DNA of 28,107 bases from CAZLBV01 sp964557845 (lineage in GTDB: Bacteria; Acidobacteriota; Aminicenantia; Aminicenantales; Aminicenantaceae). Both the position numbers and the translations under genes were made by a program. The notes below the pieces were generated by a model that was given only the letters and a program-made list of their open reading frames with translations, had not been told where the DNA came from and did not search any database. This document shows, piece after piece, positions 22,903-28,107 of this stretch. The first letter of the stretch is position 1. Each line of letters begins with the position of its first letter. Where the stretch lies: NCBI GenBank assembly GCA_964557845.1, contig CAZLBV010000007.1:1-28107 (forward strand). The letters are read 5' to 3'.

Positions 22903-24641
22903 AAAAGATAAGTGTCGACCATTTAGCTCGGGTTGAGGGAAACGGCGGAATATCCGCGACCATCGATGGAAAATCAGTTACTGATATAAAATTCTCAATA
23001 TATGAGGGGCCGCGTTTGATAGAGCGACTGGCGGTAGGCAGAACACCCGAAGAAGACGTCAGCCTTACTCCTCGAATATGCGCCATCTGTACTCTTTCCC
23101 ATAAGAATGCGGTCCTCCGGGCCATGGAGAATGCGCTGGATGTCAAAGTCCCCCACAAGGTCTATTTACTGCGTGAACTTATGCATATGGGAGAAATGAT
23201 CGAAAGCCATTCTCTTCATGTTTACTATTTGGCTCTTCCGGATTATGTTGGATTTCCGAATGCCATTGCCATGGCAGCAAAATTTGAACTTGAAGTCAAG
23301 ATCGCTCTTGAGATGAAGCATTATGGAAATCATATCATGAAAGTATTGAGCGGACGATATATTCACGGAGAAAATCCCGTGATCGGTGGATTCGGAGCCT
23401 ACCCTTCGATCGAAGAGCTGAAGTTTATCAAGGGCAGAGCCATACAGTTTATGCCATTTGTCCATAAAACTGTAAATCTATTCTGCGAATTAGATTATCC
23501 TGACTGCCCGGAAGATGAAACTCTCTATGCCTGCTGTGAACCCGGAAATAACCAATATGGCTTCTGGGGTGATGAAATTATTCTGTCCACAGGGAAAAAA
23601 TTCCATCGGGATGATTACAAATCATTAACCAATGAATTCATTGTCCCTCATTCTTATGCAAAACGCAGCCGATATGAAGGGAAACCATATTCTGTAGGGG
23701 CTCTGGCCAGAGTCAATTGCCTGGGAGAAAGATTGACTGATGAAGCGGGTAAGATGTACCAAAAATATTTCAATAACCGCTGGAAAACAAATCCTCTTTT
23801 TCACAACGCTGCCCAAGCTCTCGAAATATTATATTGTTTTGAAAGGATTCCTGTATTGGTAGATGAGATCTTAAAGATCTCTGAGAATCCTCCCCTGGTC
23901 GAATATAAAGTCAAAAACGGAAAAGGCACGGGATCGGTTGAGGCTCCCAGAGGACTGCTCATCCACCATTATGAGATCAAAGACGGACTTGTGGAGCACT
24001 CAGACATAATTACTCCCACCGCACAAAATGCAGAGGACATCGAACGCTACTGTTTTATTGCTGCTCAGAAACTATTAGACGAGGGTAAAGAAGAACAGAT
24101 CCGGGACCGGATGGAAATAGTCGTTCGGGCCTTCGATCCATGCATCAGCTGTTCAGCTCACCTGGCTGAGGTCAACCACGCCCCTAAGGATGATTGGAAA
24201 ACGAGATTACATCAAATCCGTAAAATTGAAGATCCGATCTATATAGGAATAGGTAACACCGGTCTGAACGACGACGGAACCGGTATTAACCTGGCTACAA
24301 GGCTTAAAAACGCAGGAATTCCTGATGTTTATCTAGAAAAAGAGATTGAAGAAGATGACAAGATCTTAGAGGGCAGTAGCGGAAGGCCCGTCATATTTCT
24401 TGATGCTTTGGATCATAAAGAAGATCCAGGGAAAATTACCCTGCTTCCCCTCAGCCTCATTCTAAACAATGCAGCTCTAAGCCATAGAATAATGCCTCTG
24501 ATCTCGGAAATAATGAGCTATTCCCAAATAAAACATGGCTATATTTTGGGAATCCAGCCGGAATCGATTGAAGCCGGCGAGAAAATCAGCTCCTCTGTAC
24601 ATACAGCCATAGAAGAGATCTTAAGCTATTTAAACAATTAA
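22899..24641 (+). CDS. hydA: [NiFe] hydrogenase large (alpha) subunit fused to its maturation endopeptidase
   Basis: Of 580 residues, 1-421 are a group 3b-like large subunit. The N-terminal nickel motif is R59-x-C61-x2-C64-x3-H68 (RICAICTLSH), and the C-terminal one is D413-P-C415-x2-C418-x2-H421 (DPCISCSAH). Large subunits normally end a few residues later with a short peptide removed by a separate protease. Here 159 residues follow. From about 445 they match the HycI/HybD protease family: GIGNTGLNDDGTG, FLDALD, ALSHRIMPL and LGIQPE. The nickel-sensing residues align as D459, D502 and H529, matching HycI D16, D62 and H90 in spacing. The frame is uninterrupted. I infer self-maturation by cleavage after H421, which would release the protease. 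No other hyp genes are in the window. Confidence 0.93.
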   Translation: MKKISVDHLARVEGNGGISATIDGKSVTDIKFSIYEGPRLIERLAVGRTPEEDVSLTPRICAICTLSHKNAVLRAMENALDVKVPHKVYLLRELMHMGEMIESHSLHVYYLALPDYVGFPNAIAMAAKFELEVKIALEMKHYGNHIMKVLSGRYIHGENPVIGGFGAYPSIEELKFIKGRAIQFMPFVHKTVNLFCELDYPDCPEDETLYACCEPGNNQYGFWGDEIILSTGKKFHRDDYKSLTNEFIVPHSYAKRSRYEGKPYSVGALARVNCLGERLTDEAGKMYQKYFNNRWKTNPLFHNAAQALEILYCFERIPVLVDEILKISENPPLVEYKVKNGKGTGSVEAPRGLLIHHYEIKDGLVEHSDIITPTAQNAEDIERYCFIAAQKLLDEGKEEQIRDRMEIVVRAFDPCISCSAHLAEVNHAPKDDWKTRLHQIRKIEDPIYIGIGNTGLNDDGTGINLATRLKNAGIPDVYLEKEIEEDDKILEGSSGRPVIFLDALDHKEDPGKITLLPLSLILNNAALSHRIMPLISEIMSYSQIKHGYILGIQPESIEAGEKISSSVHTAIEEILSYLNN

Positions 24642-24690
24642 AAGGGAGATAGAAAGCTCAATATTGATTAATCCAAAGAACATGAAATAC

Positions 24691-24796
24691 AGAAATCGTC
24701 CAGCAGGTCATATTCTTAGGTTGATATATAAATATCCATCTAACCCGCCTTTTTCTTCCTGCATCAATAAAACTTTTTTACTGCTGGACGATTTCT
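24691..24796. repeat. Long inverted repeat with nested hairpin (possible structured RNA)
   Basis: AGAAATCGTCCAGCAG (24691-24706) pairs perfectly with CTGCTGGACGATTTCT (24781-24796), a 16-bp stem. Inside lies a second hairpin: TTAG/CTAA (24716-24719, 24740-24743) closing GATAT-ATAA-ATATC (24723-24736). No T-run follows the outer stem, so it is not a standard terminator. It begins 50 bp after hydA stops. No open frame spans it. This is the main content of the 364-bp gap before operon 3, together with the regulatory sites listed next. Confidence 0.5.
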
Positions 24797-24813
24797 TCTA
24801 TTAAAATCATAAA

Positions 24814-24846
24814 GGAATATTTCTACTCCAGGTGAGGAATTATTCC
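24814..24846 (+). promoter_or_regulatory. Predicted activator (UAS) sites upstream of operon 3
   Basis: GGAATATTTCT (24814-24824) and the perfect palindrome GGAATTATTCC (24836-24846) lie 22 bp apart, about two helical turns. The reverse complement of the second shares 12 consecutive bases (GGGGAATAATTC) with the site at 19989-20000. It lies 126 bp upstream of the -24 GG, almost exactly as in the hydrogenase promoter. Confidence 0.65.
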
Positions 24847-24960
24847 CCATATATATGAACCATAAAAGAGGCAAAATTATTTCCATGTATCCTAAGCTGT
24901 TAACTTTATTAATTTCAACTAGTTAAATTTCTTTTTGTCCAACGGCTTATCATTTCGTTT

Positions 24961-24976
24961 TGGCACATTAATTGCT
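24961..24976 (+). promoter_or_regulatory. Sigma-54 (-24/-12) promoter of operon 3
   Basis: TGGCACATTAATTGCT is a full match to the TGGCAC-N5-TTGC consensus, with GG at 24962-24963 and GC at 24974-24975. Transcription would start near 24987, giving a short leader before the ATG at 25006. Confidence 0.85.
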
Positions 24977-25005
24977 TATAACTACTATTGAGGTTTTTAT
25001 AACTA

Positions 25006-25371
25006 ATGCGAAAAGAAAAACCAATTTTGATCATTGATCCAGACGATAAAGAAAGAAACGCATTGGTGGAATATTTAAAAGAACAGAAATATCAGGTTGA
25101 TTCAGGAAAAGGCCTGACAGATGCAGTAAAAAAAGTTGCCGGCGGCAACTTCAGATGTCTGATACTGGATGTGGATCTTCCAGAGTTAAAAGGATATGAA
25201 GCTGTCTCTATTATAAAAAATATCGATCCAAATATAAAAATAATAATGACTACAAAAAAAAATTCAAAAAATCTCGAATCAAAGGTGCGGGAACAGGACA
25301 TCTACTATTATTTTATAAAATCATTCGGTAACGATGAATTACAACTGGCTATTAATAATGCCTTTAAATAA
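25006..25371 (+). CDS. Stand-alone receiver-domain protein (first)
   Basis: The 121 residues are a single receiver domain. The acidic pair is in LIIDPDDKE, the phospho-acceptor Asp in LILDVDLPE, the switch Thr in IIMTTKK, and the conserved Lys in FIKSF (Ser in place of the usual Pro). No output domain follows. It is the first gene behind the -24/-12 promoter. The ribosome site (GAGG) is about 12 nt from the ATG, rather far. Its place ahead of hdrCBA suggests it controls or reports on the Hdr complex. The kinase partner is not identified; the kinase at 16596-18581 is one candidate. Confidence 0.85.
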   Translation: MRKEKPILIIDPDDKERNALVEYLKEQKYQVDSGKGLTDAVKKVAGGNFRCLILDVDLPELKGYEAVSIIKNIDPNIKIIMTTKKNSKNLESKVREQDIYYYFIKSFGNDELQLAINNAFK

Positions 25372-25386
25372 TAAAGGAGAAACTAA

Positions 25387-25794
25387 ATGGAAAAAGAAAA
25401 AACAAAAATCTTAGTCATTGATGATGATGCGGATTACATCGAAGCGGTGAGCGCTATTCTTCAATCAGCTCACTATCAAGTAATCACGGCCTCAAATCCC
25501 GAAGAAGGAAAAAAGAAAATTCTGAAGGAAAAACCTGATCTTATTCTTCTGGATATAATGATGGACAGCCTCTTCGATGGATTTTCATTATGTCATGCAG
25601 TCAAAACTTCCAAAGAATTCAAAGAAGTCAAAGATACACCCATCATTCACGTGTCTGCGGTTAAAGAGGTTACCGGCTCAAGGTTTCAGTTCAAAGGAGA
25701 TGATCAGGGGCTCTCGGGGCCTGATGACTACATTGACAAACCGGTTAAACCCGACGATCTATTATCAAGGATTGAAAGGCTTCTAAAGAAATGA
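25387..25794 (+). CDS. Stand-alone receiver-domain protein (second)
   Basis: This 135-residue receiver has DDD in LVIDDDADYIEA, the phospho-acceptor in LILLDIMMD, Ser in HVSAVKE, and the KP pair in IDKPVKPDD. There is an unusual insertion of about 15 residues before the last strand (GSRFQFKGDDQGLSGPDDY), a feature also seen in some single-domain regulators. No output domain is present. AAAGGAG lies several nt before the ATG, and the stop overlaps the HdrC ATG by 4 bp, so it is translated with the Hdr subunits. Confidence 0.87.
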   Translation: MEKEKTKILVIDDDADYIEAVSAILQSAHYQVITASNPEEGKKKILKEKPDLILLDIMMDSLFDGFSLCHAVKTSKEFKEVKDTPIIHVSAVKEVTGSRFQFKGDDQGLSGPDDYIDKPVKPDDLLSRIERLLKK

Positions 25795-26414
25795 CAGAAG
25801 AGGTCTATAACCCTTATATACCAGGTGTTTTAAACAAAAAGGAACGTGAGTTAAAAGAATCACTCCTCCAACAGATCAAAAATATACCCGGTGGTGAAAG
25901 TATAAAAAAGTGTATCCAGTGCGGCACTTGTACCGGATCCTGTCCGGTCAGCTATACCATGGATATCACACCTCGGGAGCTGATCGCACTTCTCCGGGCC
26001 GGAGAGATAGAAACTATTCTTTCGAGTCGTACAATCTGGATCTGTGCATCCTGTTATGCCTGCACTGTAAGATGCCCCCAGGGTGTGCAGTTAACAGACA
26101 TAATGTATGCCTTGAAACGATTGGCTATGGATAATAAGATCTTTCCCCGGCGTTTTCCGGTCCATTCTCTTTCAAAATCTTTTGTAGGTTATGCCAACCG
26201 ATTCGGAAGAAGTTATGAACCCGGTCTGATCGTATCCTATTCCCTGAGAACTAATCCCTTTAAATTATTTGGCATGATTCCCATGTTTTTACGATTGCTT
26301 AAGAAGGGCCGAATCGGGATATTTCCAAAAAGCATAAAAAGCAGAAAAAATTTCTCGAAGATATTAAAGGAAGCAGAAATTATGGAAATGATCGTTCCTA
26401 TGCAGGAATCGTAA
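25791..26414 (+). CDS. hdrC: HdrC-like iron-sulfur subunit (operon 3)
   Basis: The 207-residue protein has two complete [4Fe-4S] motifs, CIQCGTCTGSCP and CASCYACTVRCP, and the same helical basic C-terminus as the operon 1 HdrC. It differs by a longer N-terminal segment and a C-terminal extension of about ten residues. It should link HdrA and HdrB in the second Hdr complex. It overlaps the preceding receiver gene by 4 bp, and hdrB follows after 52 bp. Confidence 0.9.
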   Translation: MTEEVYNPYIPGVLNKKERELKESLLQQIKNIPGGESIKKCIQCGTCTGSCPVSYTMDITPRELIALLRAGEIETILSSRTIWICASCYACTVRCPQGVQLTDIMYALKRLAMDNKIFPRRFPVHSLSKSFVGYANRFGRSYEPGLIVSYSLRTNPFKLFGMIPMFLRLLKKGRIGIFPKSIKSRKNFSKILKEAEIMEMIVPMQES

Positions 26415-26466
26415 CCATACGCTCTATTAACAACACCTGATTTTTTCCCCGAAAGTGGAGGCTAAA

Positions 26467-27342
26467 ATGGAATATTCTTATTATCCCGGCTGCAGCCTTG
26501 AAGCTTCAGCTGTAAATTATGATAAATCTGTTCGTTTTGTATTCAATAAATTAGGACATGAATTGATCGAAATAGAGGACTGGAACTGCTGTGGGGCAAC
26601 CTACTACATGGCGACCAAGGAAACAACTTCCCTGGTAATTTCTGCCCGGAATCTTGCCCTTGCAGAGAAAACGGGGAAAGATATAGTGGCCCCCTGTAGT
26701 TCTTGTTATACCATCTTATATAAAACAAATCATATTCTAAAAAACAATCCCATCCTGCATGCTAAGGTCAACCAATCCTTAAAAAAGGATAAGCTCTCCT
26801 ACAATCTTTCCCTCAACGTAAGACATCCCCTTGAAGTACTAGTCAATGATATGGGAATAGATAATATAGCCTCTAAAGCCAACAATATTTTAGAGGGACT
26901 TAAGATCGCCCATTACTACGGATGTCAGATTGTTCGCCCGGATCGAGGATTGGATGATAAAGAAAATCCTCAAATGATGGATAATCTATTTGCTGCCCTG
27001 GGAGCAGAAAGTGTCTATTTCCCGGCTAAAGTCCGCTGCTGCGGGGGCATGTTGATGACGACACACACCGATGTCGGACTAGAGCTCTGTAAAGATATTT
27101 TGGAATGTGCCCAAGATAACAAAGCTGATATTGTTATCACTACCTGCCCTCTGTGTCAGATCAATCTTGAAGCCTACCAAAACAAAATAAACAAAGCTTT
27201 TAAAACAAGTTTCAAGATCCCCATACAGTTTTTTACCCAGCCTTTGGGACTCGCTTTGGGTGGAACAGAAAAAGAAGTAGGACTGGAAAAAAATCTCATC
27301 CCTTTTCAATTCAAAGCAAATAGAATGGAGGAAGTTAGATGA
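26467..27342 (+). CDS. hdrB: HdrB-like catalytic subunit (operon 3)
   Basis: Both CCG domains are complete in these 291 residues: PGCS, NCCGA and CSSC in the first; YGCQ, RCCGG and CPLC in the second. The ATG at 26467 is chosen over a GTG at 26455 because GGAG lies 6 nt upstream of the ATG. Overall architecture is the same as the operon 1 HdrB, with conserved segments such as WNCCGAT, VRHPLEV and YYGCQ. The sequences differ at many positions, so the duplication is not recent. It overlaps hdrA by 4 bp. Confidence 0.92.
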   Translation: MEYSYYPGCSLEASAVNYDKSVRFVFNKLGHELIEIEDWNCCGATYYMATKETTSLVISARNLALAEKTGKDIVAPCSSCYTILYKTNHILKNNPILHAKVNQSLKKDKLSYNLSLNVRHPLEVLVNDMGIDNIASKANNILEGLKIAHYYGCQIVRPDRGLDDKENPQMMDNLFAALGAESVYFPAKVRCCGGMLMTTHTDVGLELCKDILECAQDNKADIVITTCPLCQINLEAYQNKINKAFKTSFKIPIQFFTQPLGLALGGTEKEVGLEKNLIPFQFKANRMEEVR

Positions 27343-28107
27343 GCGAGAACAATAAGAACGTTAAAATCGGAGTTTATGTCTGTCAATGCGGAACGAACAT
27401 TGCCGGCACAGTGGATGTAGTCAATGTAAAAGACGAAGTCGCTCATGACCCCAATGTCACTGTTTCAAGAGAATATAAATTCATGTGCTCGGAACCGGGT
27501 CAAGATCTAATCATTAACGATATAAAGGAAAAGGGTCTAAACCGGGTTGTGGTGGCTTCATGTTCCCCTTTAATGCATGAACCAACCTTCAGAAAGGCTT
27601 GTGAAAAAGCCGGCCTCAATCGTTATCTCTTCCAAATGGTCAATATAAGAGAACAGTGCTCGTGGATCCATAAAGATAAAATGCTTGCCACCAAAAAAGC
27701 AGTCGATCTGATCAGAGCCGCAATCCGGCGGGTCACCTACCAAGATTCCTTGGAAACGGTCAAAGTCAAAGTAAATCCAAATACCCTCATCGTAGGAGGA
27801 GGTATCGCTGGCATCCAGGCAGCCTTGGAAATAGCAGAGTCTGGAAACAAAGTATATCTGGTTGAAAAGGATTCGACCATCGGGGGGAAAATGGCGAAAT
27901 TCGATAAGACTTTTCCAACCCTGGATTGTTCCGCTTGTATTTTAACCCCCAAAATGGTCTCAGTAGCTCAACATAAAAACATTGAACTGTTTTCCTATAG
28001 TGAAGTAGAAGAAGTTTCAGGCTCAATGGGAAAATTCAAGGTTAAGATCAGAAATAAAGCCAGGTATGTGGAAGACTCCTGCACTTCCTGCGGTGAATGT
28101 TCCAAAG
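27339..28107 (+). CDS. hdrA: HdrA-like flavoprotein (operon 3), truncated by the window end
   Basis: The first 256 residues are present. They parallel the operon 1 HdrA half: CQCGTNIAG, YKFMCSEPGQ, ASCSPLMHEPTFR, FAD-binding GGGIAGIQAAL, LDCSACILTPKM, and the start of a ferredoxin motif (CTSCGEC) at the edge. A GGAGG ribosome site precedes the ATG, which overlaps the hdrB stop. Whether this HdrA continues to full length or also ends after the ferredoxin motif lies outside the window, and this would decide whether only operon 1 has a split HdrA. Confidence 0.9.
   Translation, partial: MSENNKNVKIGVYVCQCGTNIAGTVDVVNVKDEVAHDPNVTVSREYKFMCSEPGQDLIINDIKEKGLNRVVVASCSPLMHEPTFRKACEKAGLNRYLFQMVNIREQCSWIHKDKMLATKKAVDLIRAAIRRVTYQDSLETVKVKVNPNTLIVGGGIAGIQAALEIAESGNKVYLVEKDSTIGGKMAKFDKTFPTLDCSACILTPKMVSVAQHKNIELFSYSEVEEVSGSMGKFKVKIRNKARYVEDSCTSCGECSK

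Overview
The window is moderately AT-rich bacterial DNA. It encodes almost entirely anaerobic redox machinery. A VWFA-related protein of the type common in Acidobacteria and Candidatus Aminicenantes lies at the left edge. Together with heterodisulfide-reductase (Hdr)-like modules, a sulfhydrogenase-type [NiFe] hydrogenase, NuoEF-like subunits and sigma-54/two-component control, this suggests an anaerobic or fermentative bacterium, with Aminicenantes as my best guess. That assignment is inference; no rRNA marker is present.

Left part (1-5300): the tail of an unknown gene, a secreted VWFA-related protein and a CDF metal transporter (both minus strand), a REC-PAS-HD-GYP c-di-GMP phosphodiesterase (plus), a small membrane protein, a tRNA-Lys/tRNA-Glu pair (minus) with a clear promoter, and a coiled-coil lipoprotein (minus). 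A 16-bp repeat flanks the VWFA gene.

Operon 1 (5817-16379, plus, tightly packed): hdrC, hdrB, the N-terminal half only of hdrA, then a probable sensory/regulatory cassette (two DRTGG proteins, two HATPase proteins, an H-cluster-like iron-sulfur protein and a PHP protein), then nuoE-like, a thioredoxin-fold ferredoxin, nuoF-like, and a chimera. In the chimera a HydA/NuoG-type [2Fe-2S] front end is joined to the missing C-terminal half of HdrA. The layout predicts an NADH-linked, flavin-based electron-bifurcating HdrABC-NuoEF complex in which the H-cluster domain of a HydABC enzyme is replaced by half of HdrA. The operon ends in a strong intrinsic terminator.

Control genes (16596-19929): a Cache/HAMP sensor kinase and an NtrC-type sigma-54 activator overlap by 8 bp. 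Just downstream lies operon 2 (20194-24641), hydBGDA, a group-3b-like [NiFe] sulfhydrogenase. Its large subunit carries its own HycI/HybD-type maturation protease as a C-terminal fusion. Its small subunit has Asp in place of one proximal-cluster Cys.

Operon 3 (25006 to the window end): two stand-alone receiver proteins and a second hdrCBA set; hdrA runs off the edge. Operons 2 and 3 each have a -24/-12 promoter, and each has a GGAATWATTCC palindrome pair upstream. The nearer palindrome lies about 126 bp from the promoter in both. The kinase/activator pair is therefore predicted to co-regulate the hydrogenase and the second Hdr complex. A 16-bp-arm inverted repeat with an internal hairpin lies between operons 2 and 3.
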